A stretch of DNA of 64,000 nucleotides from Corticicoccus populi (GCF_042686195.1 NZ_JBHUOQ010000001.1:1-64000), one strand, 5' to 3'. Shown: positions 43,885-53,393, counted from the first letter of the stretch. The notes: generated from the sequence alone by a model not told the origin. Program-made: numbers and translations.

Positions 43885-45086
43885 TGTCACAGCACTTATA
43901 CAGAGACCGTATCGATAAAGATGTCGGCATCAGAAGTTATTACAGTAAATTTATATTCAACAGTCACTTTCTGATTTTTATCGTCATTGCCGGCGGGGTG
44001 TTTTTATATACACTGCTTGATTTTGTGAGTACTGCTGCGCCCAATGTATGGCTGAATGTGATTCCCTCTATACTAATCAGTCTCGCGGTGTTTACAAAAT
44101 ACCGCTCACTGTTGAAGCGGGCGGATGAAGTATTTCTGCCGCCGTATGAAACACACATGAAGGCATACTTTAACAGAGTCAGTTCTTATTCACTGATTAT
44201 CGGAATACCGAAAATAATTATCGTGTTTGTGGTCGCATCAATACTTTACAGTGCAGGCAATGATTTATTGATACTGATGTCGCTCTTAGTCTATACGACA
44301 GCGGCATATATCGCAGTATTTAATATCAGACGGGATGCTTTAAATTCACCGTTAAGTCTTTCTTTATTAAATACAGTACTTTTTGTACTGAACTTTGCTG
44401 CACTGATGCTGATTACAGTCACACCGTATATGATTTTTGCGGGTCTCCTGGCTTTATTTTTAATGAAGAAATACGTAGACAAAAGAATGTATGAAATTAT
44501 CAACTGGCCGGATGTGATTCAGTTTGAAGCGGAGCAGGTGACGAGGTACTACAGAAATGTGTCGATGTTTACCAATGTCAAACATATCGATAAGCAGTTT
44601 AAAAGACGCCGCTATCTCGACCGGCTGCTTTGGCATCCGAAGGAGAATAAATATGATAAGGCACATATGTATGAGTATTTATTCTACAGATCATTCTTAA
44701 GAAATCACGATCTGCCGATGATTACACTGCGTTTAATCCTGATTTTCGGTGCAGCGATGATATGGATGAACACGCTTTACTTCAGTATTATTATTGTACT
44801 CTTCTGTACGTATTTAATCGTGCTGCAGATGTCTCAGATATATACAGCGCAAGCCTATCTCCTGTGGCCGAAAGTCTGGCCGGTCAACCGGAGTTTTATA
44901 CAGAAAAGCTACGTGACATATTCACATAAATTGGTCTTTGTCATCACATTGATTTTAAGTGCACTTTTTATCGTGACACATCCCGGACATTTTTATATCG
45001 CAGTGATATTCCCGGTGTTCGGTTATATCATTAACCGTGTACTCAGCCAGTCTGTGTATAAAAAAGAAAGATTATTGAGCGATTAA
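43884..45086 (+). CDS. ecsB: ABC transporter membrane protein EcsB
   Basis: 400 residues with two blocks of hydrophobic segments and a long cytoplasmic loop (about 200-270). Pattern and position right after ecsA identify EcsB. The third Bacillus gene, ecsC, is absent here, as in staphylococci. Confidence 0.9.
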   Translation: MSQHLYRDRIDKDVGIRSYYSKFIFNSHFLIFIVIAGGVFLYTLLDFVSTAAPNVWLNVIPSILISLAVFTKYRSLLKRADEVFLPPYETHMKAYFNRVSSYSLIIGIPKIIIVFVVASILYSAGNDLLILMSLLVYTTAAYIAVFNIRRDALNSPLSLSLLNTVLFVLNFAALMLITVTPYMIFAGLLALFLMKKYVDKRMYEIINWPDVIQFEAEQVTRYYRNVSMFTNVKHIDKQFKRRRYLDRLLWHPKENKYDKAHMYEYLFYRSFLRNHDLPMITLRLILIFGAAMIWMNTLYFSIIIVLFCTYLIVLQMSQIYTAQAYLLWPKVWPVNRSFIQKSYVTYSHKLVFVITLILSALFIVTHPGHFYIAVIFPVFGYIINRVLSQSVYKKERLLSD

Positions 45087-45296
45087 AGTCAGTCTCTTCA
45101 GTCATATTAGACAGCAGGATTAGTAACAATAGACTTTTGCAGTGATTTTTTTGGCGCCTAAAATAATTTAAATTTATAAAAAATAAAAAATATTTTAATT
45201 CATGTTTATATAACCTTTTTTATGTAAATGTATTTAACATAAAGAAATTTTTAGTTGCAACTATGATTTTTTATTTCTTATAATAAAGGGGATTTT

Positions 45297-45395
45297 ATGA
45301 AGCGAAAAACTAAAAATATTTTATTGGCTATAATTCTAGTAGTTATTGTTGTCGCTATAATATCTATAGTGGCAGGTAATATGCTACTTGCATAA
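45297..45395 (+). CDS. Very short hydrophobic membrane peptide, 32 residues
   Basis: An ORF starting MKRKTKNILLAIILVVIVV, one strong membrane span after a basic N terminus, ending in NMLLA. AAAGGGGAT lies upstream of the ATG, and a long palindromic terminator closes the unit 100 bases later. The size and the basic-then-hydrophobic layout recall type I toxins and other membrane micropeptides, but I cannot name a family. Confidence 0.6.
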   Translation: MKRKTKNILLAIILVVIVVAIISIVAGNMLLA

Positions 45396-45496
45396 AATCT
45401 TAAGTAATTGGAGTAATTTATCTGTTTGATTGCTATTGAACACTTAAACTCTTGTTTAAATGTTGTTATTAGTTTAAGAATATTGAAGATATTTTG

Positions 45497-45538
45497 CACT
45501 TTTACTGAAGTATATACTTCAGTAAAAGTGCTCTTTTA
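45497..45538 (+). terminator. Palindromic terminator after the 32-residue peptide gene
   Basis: A perfect 36-bp palindrome (arm GCACTTTTACTGAAGTAT) followed by CTCTTTTAATTT. Confidence 0.8.
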
Positions 45539-45598
45539 ATTTCCCGTGCATCTTTTTAAAAAATTATTGGGCATGCTGAATTACCTTAAGTGTATGCA

Positions 45599-45901
45599 TC
45601 AGTTACATTCTTTGAAATACTTTACCGCTGCCCATATTGGAGATATTAAATAGGCAACAATCATTGAATAATTGGCAATAATAGCGTTCCAATCTTTAGT
45701 TTTCCCTCCAAACTCTGTACTAACCGGGGTTAATGTGAAAATTGAAATGAAAAAGTAGATCGTTAGTATGATATAAGGGAAACTCAGAGCATCATGATTC
45801 AGTATGGCGTTAACAATTGTAATATAAAAGATAAAGAAGAAAATACCAATCACAATATTAAGCAGATATGTGAATTTGTCATTCACTTTATCACTCTCCA
45901 T
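45599..45901 (-). CDS. Small membrane protein, three spans, unknown
   Basis: 100 residues with hydrophobic segments at about 10-32, 40-60 and 75-93. No family is recognised. Its codon use is AT-rich. It lies downstream of traP on the same strand, separated by a weak hairpin. Confidence 0.55.
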   Translation of the reverse strand: MESDKVNDKFTYLLNIVIGIFFFIFYITIVNAILNHDALSFPYIILTIYFFISIFTLTPVSTEFGGKTKDWNAIIANYSMIVAYLISPIWAAVKYFKECN

Positions 45902-45911
45902 TTAAATCTAA

Positions 45912-45937
45912 ACCCGGACTGAATTAACGGCCCGGGT
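45912..45937 (-). terminator. Possible terminator of traP
   Basis: ACCCGG/CCGGGT with a 14-base loop just after the traP stop; the T tract is short (TTTAGATTT). Confidence 0.4.
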
Positions 45938-45948
45938 GGTGGATTCAA

Positions 45949-46485
45949 TTAAAATTCTGCCTGTTCTTCCTCATCGATGTGCACATTATCTTTTAATGGT
46001 AGATATAATTTAGATGAAATATAATCCTGGAATAAAGACTCTGCGTTTCTGTATTTATGAAGCACATCGGTTTTTAAATACTTCTGGTAGGAATCTGTAT
46101 CTTTAAAATCTTTGTAGGCAGTTTTTGATGCCCATGTTGTAATAACGACAAATGAATCACCGTCAACGAGCTCACCGATACGATGTGAGATCAGACCGCT
46201 TTGTTTTTCAAGTGAATAGTGAAAATCCTTTAAGTGGCCGATGGTTGAATCATGACTGCTGTGTGCGACAGGAATCGTTGATATGACGGTTGGATACTGG
46301 TCGTTTAAATTACCGCCGCCGCATAAAACATTGTACGTGCGTTTTGAATTGAAAAGTGTATCTGTTGTATCATCTTCATAATACAAAACAGCATCCTGGC
46401 CGATAGCATTCATGGATAGACCATGATGTTTCTCAAAAACGTCATGAAGATAAGATACTGTTCCTGTTGTAATGTGTAAGTACAT
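45949..46485 (-). CDS. traP: TRAP, antibiotic biosynthesis monooxygenase-like protein
   Basis: 178 residues, two ferredoxin-like halves of the ABM fold (YLHITTGTVSYLHDVFEKHH, then FVVITTWASKTAYKDFKDTD). TRAP is a conserved staphylococcal protein located between ecsAB and hemEHY, exactly as here. It was once proposed as an agr activator; that role has been disputed, and DNA protection or heme-related roles were suggested. ATG 46485 is preceded by AGAGGTG; the frame's earlier GTG is part of that binding site. Confidence 0.83.
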   Translation of the reverse strand: MYLHITTGTVSYLHDVFEKHHGLSMNAIGQDAVLYYEDDTTDTLFNSKRTYNVLCGGGNLNDQYPTVISTIPVAHSSHDSTIGHLKDFHYSLEKQSGLISHRIGELVDGDSFVVITTWASKTAYKDFKDTDSYQKYLKTDVLHKYRNAESLFQDYISSKLYLPLKDNVHIDEEEQAEF

Positions 46486-46656
46486 TATGTTCACCTCTTT
46501 AAAATGTCTTCTTTCTATATACCAATATTATATCAGCCTCAAACAAAAGCAAGTTGAAAATAAAACGAATTTTTGACATTAATCGAGTTATTAATAATTA
46601 ATTTAAATAATATGTTAAAATGATGAGTGGATATAATGAGAACGGAGGATATTCTA

Positions 46657-47682
46657 GTGTTCAATGATACGTTATTAAGGGCAGCACGCGGAGAGCGAAC
46701 GGATTATACACCGGTATGGTTCATGAGACAGGTCGGCCGCAGTCAGCCTGAGTACAATAAAGTAAAAGAAAAATATTCCTTAATTGAGATTACAAAGCAG
46801 CCGGAATTAACGGCTTATTTAACAGCGACGCCTGTTGAAAATTATAATGTGGATGCAGCTGTGTTATATAAAGATATTATTTCGCCGCTTGCACCGATCG
46901 GTATTGATGTGGAGATTAAGGCAGGTGTCGGACCGGTCATTCACAACCCGATTAAAGATATTAAAGATGTAGAAAAACTCGGGGAACTCGACCCATACAA
47001 GGATCTCGGCTACATTTATAAAACGATTGAGATTCTGACAAAAGAAAAACTTAATGTACCGCTGATTGGTTTTTGCGGGGCGCCGTTTACAGTCGCGAGC
47101 TATATGATTGAAGGCGGACCTTCTAAGAATTATCATAAAACGAAGCGTCTGATGTATAATCAGCCCGAAACATGGTTTAAGCTGATGGACAAACTGACCG
47201 CAATGAGTATTAAATATCTAGAGGCGCAGGTGGATTCCGGTGCTTCAATTGTACAGATTTTTGATTCATGGGGCGGAGCGTTGAACCAAAAAGATTATGC
47301 CTACTATTTATCGCCGTCGATTAATAAAATCGTTAAAGCAGTCCGTGCAAAAGGTGTGCCTGTGATTATCTTCGGCATCGGTGCGTCGCATTTAATTCAT
47401 GAATGGAATGCACTGGATGTTGATGTTGTCGGGCTCGACTGGAGAACGTCTATTGAAGAAGCGAGAAACATGGGTGTTAAAAAAGCAGTGCAGGGGAACC
47501 TTGATCCGGCGCTGTTACTGGCAGACCGTGAAATCATTGAAAAAGAAGCAAAGTCCATTGTCGAACAGGGCAATAAAACCGGACATATATTTAATCTCGG
47601 ACACGGGGTATTCCCTGAAGTGAATCCGGAGACTTTGAAGCAGTTAACAGAATATGTACACAACTACAGTAAAGGAATGTGA
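46657..47682 (+). CDS. hemE: Uroporphyrinogen decarboxylase
   Basis: 341 residues. It decarboxylates uroporphyrinogen III to coproporphyrinogen III in heme synthesis. The N-terminal signature TPVWFMRQVGRSQPEY, the CGAPFTVASYMIEGG block and the C-terminal LGHGVFPEVNPE are present. Start is GTG 46657, eight bases after CGGAGG; an in-frame GTG at 46627 and ATG at 46636 lie before that site. First gene of hemE-hemH-hemY. Confidence 0.95.
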   Translation: MFNDTLLRAARGERTDYTPVWFMRQVGRSQPEYNKVKEKYSLIEITKQPELTAYLTATPVENYNVDAAVLYKDIISPLAPIGIDVEIKAGVGPVIHNPIKDIKDVEKLGELDPYKDLGYIYKTIEILTKEKLNVPLIGFCGAPFTVASYMIEGGPSKNYHKTKRLMYNQPETWFKLMDKLTAMSIKYLEAQVDSGASIVQIFDSWGGALNQKDYAYYLSPSINKIVKAVRAKGVPVIIFGIGASHLIHEWNALDVDVVGLDWRTSIEEARNMGVKKAVQGNLDPALLLADREIIEKEAKSIVEQGNKTGHIFNLGHGVFPEVNPETLKQLTEYVHNYSKGM

Positions 47683-47690
47683 TTTTTAAG

Positions 47691-48608
47691 ATGACTACGA
47701 AAAAAGGATTACTCGTCATGGCATACGGAACGCCGTATAAAGAAGAAGACATTGAGCCGTATTACACACACATCAGACATGGCAGAAAGCCGAGTGAAGA
47801 AGCATTGACTGATTTAAAAGAGCGTTATGAGGCAATCGGTGGTATTTCACCACTTGCACATACAACAGAGAAACAGGCAACAGCACTGTTGGATGCATTA
47901 AATGAAGCGGGCGATGATGAATATCAGTTATATATCGGCTTAAAGCATATTGATCCGTTCATTGAAGATGCGGTTGCCAAGATGCATGATGACGGCATCA
48001 CTGAGGCAGTATCAGTCGTACTCGCGCCGCATTACTCCAATTTTTCAGTCGGCTCTTATAATAAGCGTGCCAAAGAAGAAGCGGAAAAATACGGTATTAC
48101 AGTGAAATCTGTAGAATCTTATTACGAGCAGCAGCCGTTTATCGACTTTTGGACAGATGCAGTGCAGGCATCCCTTTCAGAAATTCCTGAGAATGAACAG
48201 GACGACACTGCTGTGATTGTCAGTGCACACAGTCTTCCTGAGAAAATAAAAGAGCACAATGACCCGTATCCGGATCAGCTTGAAGAAACAGCGAAACTGG
48301 TTGAGGATAATGCGGATCTTAAAAATGTATTTATCGGCTGGCAGTCTGAAGGTAATACACCGGATCCATGGCTTGGACCGGATGTACAGGACTTAACGAA
48401 AGCACTGCATGACGAACACAACTTCAAACATTTCGTTTACCTTCCGCTCGGTTTTGTGTGTGAGCACCTGGAAGTACTGTATGATAACGACTATGAATGT
48501 AAAGTTGTTTGTGATGAAGTTGGTGCCGGTTACCATAGACCGAAAATGCCGAATACGGATGGTCGTTTCATCCAGGCAATGATTAATGAAATCAATAAAC
48601 TAAACTAA
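47691..48608 (+). CDS. hemH: Coproporphyrin III ferrochelatase
   Basis: 305 residues. It inserts Fe2+ into coproporphyrin III in the coproporphyrin-dependent heme pathway of Gram-positives (also called cpfC). Motifs: LLVMAYGTPY, GLKHIDPFIEDA, VSAHSLPEKI with the active-site His, and FIGWQSEGNTPDPWLGPDV. ATG 47691 was chosen by homology; an in-frame GTG at 47679 overlaps the hemE stop. Confidence 0.93.
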   Translation: MTTKKGLLVMAYGTPYKEEDIEPYYTHIRHGRKPSEEALTDLKERYEAIGGISPLAHTTEKQATALLDALNEAGDDEYQLYIGLKHIDPFIEDAVAKMHDDGITEAVSVVLAPHYSNFSVGSYNKRAKEEAEKYGITVKSVESYYEQQPFIDFWTDAVQASLSEIPENEQDDTAVIVSAHSLPEKIKEHNDPYPDQLEETAKLVEDNADLKNVFIGWQSEGNTPDPWLGPDVQDLTKALHDEHNFKHFVYLPLGFVCEHLEVLYDNDYECKVVCDEVGAGYHRPKMPNTDGRFIQAMINEINKLN

Positions 48609-48627
48609 TATAAAGAAGGCGAATAAT

Positions 48628-49995
48628 GTGACAAAAGTAGCGATTATCGGTGCAGGCATCACAGGCTTATCCGCACTTTATTATTTAGTTAAAGATAATG
48701 ATGATATCACGGTGGATGTGTTTGATGCTGCAGACAGAGCAGGCGGTAAAGTCAATACACACCAGCGTGACGGTTATACGATAGAGCTTGGACCTGAATC
48801 TTATTTGAGCCGTAAAAAAATTATGACGGAACTTGCAGAGGAAATCGGTATGGCGGACGACCTGGTGCGTAACGAAACAGGTCAGGCCTATATTTACGCG
48901 AATAATCGTTTAAATACGGTGCCTCCGGGAACGATGCTCGGTGTACCGACAGAAGTGGCACCGTTTATTAAAACGGACATTGTTTCCTGGAAGGGGAAAC
49001 TGACAGCGGGTCTTGATCTGTTGAAAAAGCCGAGACCTTTATATAAAGATGTCTCCGTCGGCCGTTTTTTCAGAGAGCGTCTTGGAGATGAAGTGCTCGA
49101 GAAAATGATAGAACCACTGCTTTCCGGCGTTTATGGTACAGATATTGACCGTTTGAGTCTGATGTCAACGTTCCCGTACTTCAAAGAACGTGAACAAAAG
49201 TACGGCAGCTTGATTAAAGGGATGATTAATGAAAAGCCGTCGAAGGAAAATAAAAAGAAAATCGGTCAGTTTTTCCAGTTTAAGAACGGACTGCAGTCGT
49301 TTATCAACCGTCTGAAAGAAGCGGGAGAAGAGCTCGGCGGCAGTGTTCATTTAAACAGTGATGTCTCAGCGATTGAAAAAAATACCGACGGATATACACT
49401 GACGGTGAACGGCAGAGAACACCAGTATGATCAGGTGATTGTGACTACACCGCATTTTCAGTACAAGCGGTGGTTTAATGATCAATCACTCGAATATTTC
49501 AACCATATGCCGGCAACAAGTGTCGCAACAGTCGTGATGGCATTTGATGACAGCCAGGTTGAAAATGATGTCGACGGTACAGGTTTTGTCGTATCCAGAA
49601 CAATGGACACAGCCATCACTGCATGTACATGGACCAATAAAAAATGGAAACATTCATCACCGGAAGGGAAGACACTGCTGCGTGCATATGTCGGCCGCCC
49701 GGGGGACTTTATTGTCCATGAAAAAACAGATGATGAAATTGTGAGACTTGCCCGTAAAGATCTCGATAAAATAATGACCATTCACGGAGATGCCGAGTTC
49801 ACTATTGTGACCCGGATGAAACACTCCATGCCGAACTATCATGTCGGGCATAAGGAAATTATCGACAGCATTCACAGCTATATGAACAAAGAATATCCCG
49901 GTGTTTACTTGATTGGGGCATCCCATTACGCAGTCGGTCTTCCGGACTGTGTACAGACCGCAAAAGATACGGCAGAGAAAATACTGAGCAAATAA
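48628..49995 (+). CDS. hemY: Coproporphyrinogen III oxidase (CgoX, formerly HemY)
   Basis: 455 residues, a flavoprotein that oxidises coproporphyrinogen III to coproporphyrin III. FAD-binding GAGITGLSALYYL at the N terminus, IELGPESYL, and the C-terminal FAD segment GVYLIGASHYAVGLPDCVQT. Start GTG after GAAGGCG. Third gene of the heme operon, closed by a terminator. Confidence 0.94.
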   Translation: MTKVAIIGAGITGLSALYYLVKDNDDITVDVFDAADRAGGKVNTHQRDGYTIELGPESYLSRKKIMTELAEEIGMADDLVRNETGQAYIYANNRLNTVPPGTMLGVPTEVAPFIKTDIVSWKGKLTAGLDLLKKPRPLYKDVSVGRFFRERLGDEVLEKMIEPLLSGVYGTDIDRLSLMSTFPYFKEREQKYGSLIKGMINEKPSKENKKKIGQFFQFKNGLQSFINRLKEAGEELGGSVHLNSDVSAIEKNTDGYTLTVNGREHQYDQVIVTTPHFQYKRWFNDQSLEYFNHMPATSVATVVMAFDDSQVENDVDGTGFVVSRTMDTAITACTWTNKKWKHSSPEGKTLLRAYVGRPGDFIVHEKTDDEIVRLARKDLDKIMTIHGDAEFTIVTRMKHSMPNYHVGHKEIIDSIHSYMNKEYPGVYLIGASHYAVGLPDCVQTAKDTAEKILSK

Positions 49996-50002
49996 TACCA
50001 AT

Positions 50003-50045
50003 AAGCAACCTGATGATTTATAATTGAATCAGGTTGCTTATATTT
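50003..50045 (+). terminator. Terminator after the heme genes
   Basis: AAGCAACCTGAT/ATCAGGTTGCTT followed by ATATTTATAT. Confidence 0.75.
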
Positions 50046-50063
50046 ATATATGGAGGGAATTAC

Positions 50064-51053
50064 GTGAAATTTATTTCGAATAATAATATTAAAGATCCAA
50101 TGGTCAATCTGGCTATGGAGGAGTATGTGTTAAGAGAGATTCCGACAGACGATTCATATTTCTTATTCTACGTGAACCAGCCATCCATCATTATCGGTAA
50201 GAATCAGAACACGATTGAAGAAATCAATGAATCATATATCAGAGAGAATCATATAAAAGTCGTGAGACGTGTATCAGGCGGCGGCGCGGTCTATCATGAC
50301 GAAGGAAACCTGAACTTCAGCTTCATCACTGAAGACGACGGTGACAGCTTCCATAATTTCAAACGCTTCACACAGCCGATTGTAGATGTCCTTCAGGAGA
50401 TGGGCGTGAACGCTGAACTTTCCGGGCGGAATGACGTAGAGATTGACGGCAAAAAAGTATCCGGTAATGCGATGTTCACACAGAGAGGCCGTATGTTCTC
50501 ACACGGTACTTTAATGCTCGAAAGTGATATTTCAGAAGTGCAGAATGCACTGAAAGTGAACCCTAAGAAAATAGAATCCAAAGGCGTAAAATCTGTCCGT
50601 GCCCGTGTCGGTAATATTAATGACTTCCTGCCGGAAACAATTGATATTGAAGCATTTAAACAAAGAATCTTAGCGAAAATCTTTGACGGTGCAGAAAATA
50701 TTGAAGAATACAAACTGACCGACGAAGACTGGGAGAAAATCAACAAGCTGTCAGAAGAAAAGTATCAGACATGGGAATGGAACTACGGCAGAAATCCGAA
50801 GTATAACTTTAACGCCTCACATAAATTTACTGCCGGACTTCTCGATGTAAGACTCGATGTGAAAAAAGGCGTCATTGAGCATGCGAAAATATTCGGAGAC
50901 TTCTTCGGCGTCGGTGAAGTGGAAGACATTGAAGAGAAGCTCATCGGTGTACAGCACAATTACGAGAAAATTGATGAGGCATTAAAAGACGTCGACATCA
51001 GCCACTATTTAGGACGGATTACAAGAGAAGAGTTTTTAAACTTAACGGTATAA
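50064..51053 (+). CDS. lplA: Lipoate-protein ligase
   Basis: 329 residues. It attaches lipoic acid to E2 and H proteins using ATP. The lipoate-binding motif RRVSGGGAVYHDEGNLNFSF, DVEIDGKKVSGNA and the C-terminal accessory domain (from about 245) fit full-length LplA. Start is GTG 50064 after GGAGGG; the frame's first codons lie in the preceding terminator. Single-gene unit. Confidence 0.93.
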   Translation: MKFISNNNIKDPMVNLAMEEYVLREIPTDDSYFLFYVNQPSIIIGKNQNTIEEINESYIRENHIKVVRRVSGGGAVYHDEGNLNFSFITEDDGDSFHNFKRFTQPIVDVLQEMGVNAELSGRNDVEIDGKKVSGNAMFTQRGRMFSHGTLMLESDISEVQNALKVNPKKIESKGVKSVRARVGNINDFLPETIDIEAFKQRILAKIFDGAENIEEYKLTDEDWEKINKLSEEKYQTWEWNYGRNPKYNFNASHKFTAGLLDVRLDVKKGVIEHAKIFGDFFGVGEVEDIEEKLIGVQHNYEKIDEALKDVDISHYLGRITREEFLNLTV

Positions 51054-51054
51054 G

Positions 51055-51092
51055 AAAAAGCCTGAGATGAAATTTTCATCTCAGGCTTTTTA
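51055..51092. terminator. Bidirectional terminator
   Basis: AAAAAGCCTGAGATGAAA pairs with TTTTCATCTCAGGCTTTTT between the convergent lplA and IDEAL genes. Confidence 0.88.
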
Positions 51093-51104
51093 TGTACCAA
51101 TATA

Positions 51105-51332
51105 TTAGTGATACTTCACCAGTTCATTCTCAGTGATTTCGTTGAGCAGGCTGGTGTAAGTATTGAATTTTTCTTCATCTCTTTCAAGTAAGGCTTCTTC
51201 AATTTTGTCTTTGTAGAGTTTCTTGTTGAAATCTGTCAGCGCCTCCTGTAAAAGAAGTTCAGCAGATAAATCGTTAATAGTATTGATAAACATTTTTAAC
51301 TGATTGACGGGATACGCTTGTTTCTTGCTCAA
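51105..51332 (-). CDS. IDEAL-domain protein
   Basis: 75 residues, helical, acidic. The C-terminal half (LLQEALTDFNKKLYKDKIEE, ALLERDEEKF) is an IDEAL domain, a short motif seen at the end of several Firmicutes regulators. Start is TTG 51332, eight bases after AGAGGAGG; upstream in-frame codons have no binding site. It is divergent from comK, an arrangement also seen in staphylococci. Confidence 0.78.
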   Translation of the reverse strand: MSKKQAYPVNQLKMFINTINDLSAELLLQEALTDFNKKLYKDKIEEALLERDEEKFNTYTSLLNEITENELVKYH

Positions 51333-51474
51333 AGCGATCGCCTCCTCTATGAGTTCTTGAAATCGATTATAATACAAATTTTCAGTCAGGTCAATGCAAA
51401 TGAGAATCAATATCAAGTGAATTATAGAAATTTAAATAAAGTTAACATTAAGTTAACTTTTATTAAATATGTGT

Positions 51475-51480
51475 TATAAT
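51475..51480 (+). promoter_or_regulatory. -10 box of the comK promoter
   Basis: TATAAT, with TTAACT 16 bases upstream as a weak -35. The -35 is part of a repeated AAGTTAAC element (two copies between 51440 and 51460) that could bind ComK or a repressor. Confidence 0.5.
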
Positions 51481-51509
51481 ATATTTAATAAAATTGAAAG
51501 AGGTGCTAA

Positions 51510-52115
51510 ATGAAAAAACAACATTATTTAATCAATGAAGAAACAATGTATTTGATGTCTAAGGATAACATGGGATTAGTTGAAAGTAAGATAGGTGAAT
51601 TGTATGGGGATGGAGAAATTTGTATATGCTCTCCAAACAAAATAATTGCAACTAATTGTAAGCATCATTCACAAAGTTATTCAGCACGAAAAGAATTGAC
51701 GAAGCTATTAACCAATACTAATTCTAAACTGCCAATTATAATTGATTTATTTGGCCAACATATTTTCTTTTGTACTCATTCAGATAGAATAATTGATAAT
51801 AATTGGTTTAATATTAAACATGTAGTATCATATAAGACTTTTGACGGTAATACACGTATTACATTCTCAAATAACGAAGTGATAGATATTCCAATATCAT
51901 TCAATTCTTTCAATAACCAATATCTTAATGCATTAAAGTTACATTATCGATTTAGTTTACAAAAAGAAAAAGCACATCAAAAAGAAATGTCCAAGATATA
52001 TCATTATTCTAAATTAAATAATTATAATAGGGAGAAGGGGAGTATGATTGCAGAAAGTATCGATTTGCTACATATGAATTATCTAGAAGAAATAAACAGG
52101 AAAATAGAGTTTTAA
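51510..52115 (+). CDS. comK: Competence transcription factor ComK
   Basis: 201 residues. The ComK pattern is clear across the middle: CKHHSQSYSARKELTKLL, LPIIIDLFGQHIFF, TRITFSNNEVIDIPISFNSF. ComK binds AT-rich K-boxes and turns on DNA-uptake genes. The reading frame is noticeably AT-rich compared with its neighbours. AGAGGTG precedes the ATG. Full-length for the family. Confidence 0.88.
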   Translation: MKKQHYLINEETMYLMSKDNMGLVESKIGELYGDGEICICSPNKIIATNCKHHSQSYSARKELTKLLTNTNSKLPIIIDLFGQHIFFCTHSDRIIDNNWFNIKHVVSYKTFDGNTRITFSNNEVIDIPISFNSFNNQYLNALKLHYRFSLQKEKAHQKEMSKIYHYSKLNNYNREKGSMIAESIDLLHMNYLEEINRKIEF

Positions 52116-52152
52116 AAAAGAACCCATTCATTTTGAATGGGTTCTTTTAATA

Positions 52153-52240
52153 CGGAGATGGAGGGATTTGAACCCTCGCGCCGCGTAAACGACCTACACC
52201 CTTAGCAGGGGCGCCTCTTCAGCCACTTGAGTACATCTCC
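52153..52240 (-). tRNA. tRNA-Ser (GCT)
   Basis: Class II tRNA on the minus strand. Acceptor GGAGATG/CATCTCC, discriminator G, anticodon GCT, long variable arm, no encoded CCA. Confidence 0.95.
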
Positions 52241-52241
52241 A

Positions 52242-52316
52242 TGGCTCCACAGGTAGGATTCGAACCTACGACCGATCGGTTAACAGCCGATAGCTCTACC
52301 ACTGAGCTACTGTGGA
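52242..52316 (-). tRNA. tRNA-Asn (GTT), copy 1
   Basis: Acceptor TCCACAG/CTGTGGA, discriminator G, anticodon GTT, encoded CCA. One base upstream of tRNA-Ser on the same strand. A second copy lies in opposite orientation at 56129. Confidence 0.96.
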
Positions 52317-52468
52317 ATATTATTATTTTTCAATCGAACATCATTTATTATATCAACCGAACCATATCATTTCAATAGATTGTAGATATTAATTATTTAA
52401 ATTTTACACTGAATTCATATATTATTTTATGATACGATTAATGAAATATAATGTGAAGGAGAAATTTC

Positions 52469-53035
52469 ATGATCTATTTCAAAACAGACAGACTGATTTT
52501 CAGGGACTGGAAGGATACTGACCTGGAACTGTTCATTAATATGAATGCAGACAAAGAAGTGATGAAATACTTTCCGGATACATTAACGCAGGATGAATCA
52601 AAGGATTTTTTGAACCGAATTAAAGAAGAATTTGTAGACAGAGGATATGGACTTTACGCTGTAGAATTAAAAGAAAGTGGAGAATTCATTGGTTACATTG
52701 GTTTTCATCTTTCTACGTTCCAAGCTGATTTCACTCCGTGTGTAGAAATAGGCTGGAGGCTGAGGAAAGAATTTTGGGGAAAGGGTTATGCCACTGAAGG
52801 TGCTTTGTCATGCCTTGAATATGGATTTAACACTTTAGGTTTTAAGGATATCTACAGCTTCACAGCTGTTATTAACACACCATCTGAAAATGTAATGAAG
52901 AGAATTGGACTTAGTTACATAAAACATTTCAATCATCCTAAAGTAGAAAAAGGATTGTTGGTTAATCATGTCTTGTATCACATAAATGGTGCAGCGGTTG
53001 ATGAATATCGCAAATCAATGCAGAGTATTTATTGA
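52469..53035 (+). CDS. GNAT acetyltransferase, RimJ/RimL type
   Basis: 188 residues. N-terminal TDRLIFRDWKDTDLELFINM and the acetyl-CoA motif EIGWRLRKEFWGKGYATEGA are typical of RimJ/RimL-type enzymes. The next strand SFTAVINTPSENVMKRIGL also fits. Substrate unknown: ribosomal protein N termini or a small molecule. AAGGAGA precedes the ATG. Confidence 0.85.
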   Translation: MIYFKTDRLIFRDWKDTDLELFINMNADKEVMKYFPDTLTQDESKDFLNRIKEEFVDRGYGLYAVELKESGEFIGYIGFHLSTFQADFTPCVEIGWRLRKEFWGKGYATEGALSCLEYGFNTLGFKDIYSFTAVINTPSENVMKRIGLSYIKHFNHPKVEKGLLVNHVLYHINGAAVDEYRKSMQSIY

Positions 53036-53117
53036 ACACCTTCTTTCATAAATATCATGAACCAGCAGCATCCATAGCTAAATTGAAATCGTTTTGAATA
53101 TATAATTATTCATAAAT

Positions 53118-53156
53118 AAAGACACAACGACTGTTTACTACAGAAGTTGTGCCTTT
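53118..53156 (-). terminator. Terminator of csbD
   Basis: On the minus strand AAAGGCACAAC pairs with GTTGTGTCTTT (one G-T pair), then a T-rich tail, 31 bases after the csbD stop. Confidence 0.65.
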
Positions 53157-53186
53157 AACGGATAAACATAACGTCATTTGACGATA

Positions 53187-53393
53187 TTATTTATCTTTAT
53201 TCAGTTTGTCTGAAACTTTATCAATCGCATCATTTGCTTTATCCTTCGCATTTTCAACGAATTCTTTTGCTTTTCCTGATGCTTTGTCTTGTTTACCTTC
53301 ATTTTCTAATTCTTTATCATCAATCGCATTACCAACAGTTTCTTTGGCATTACCTTTTAACTGATCAACTTTGTTTTCTTCATTATTTGACAT
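53187..53393 (-). CDS. CsbD-family stress protein
   Basis: 68 residues, highly charged, with the CsbD signature KVDQLKGNAKETVGNAIDDK and a Lys/Asp/Ala-rich C-terminal repeat (KAKEFVENAKDKANDAIDKV). In related bacteria csbD is under sigma-B general stress control; function unknown. Upstream of it on the same strand is the terminator of the Fur-box RNA. Confidence 0.88.
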   Translation of the reverse strand: MSNNEENKVDQLKGNAKETVGNAIDDKELENEGKQDKASGKAKEFVENAKDKANDAIDKVSDKLNKDK

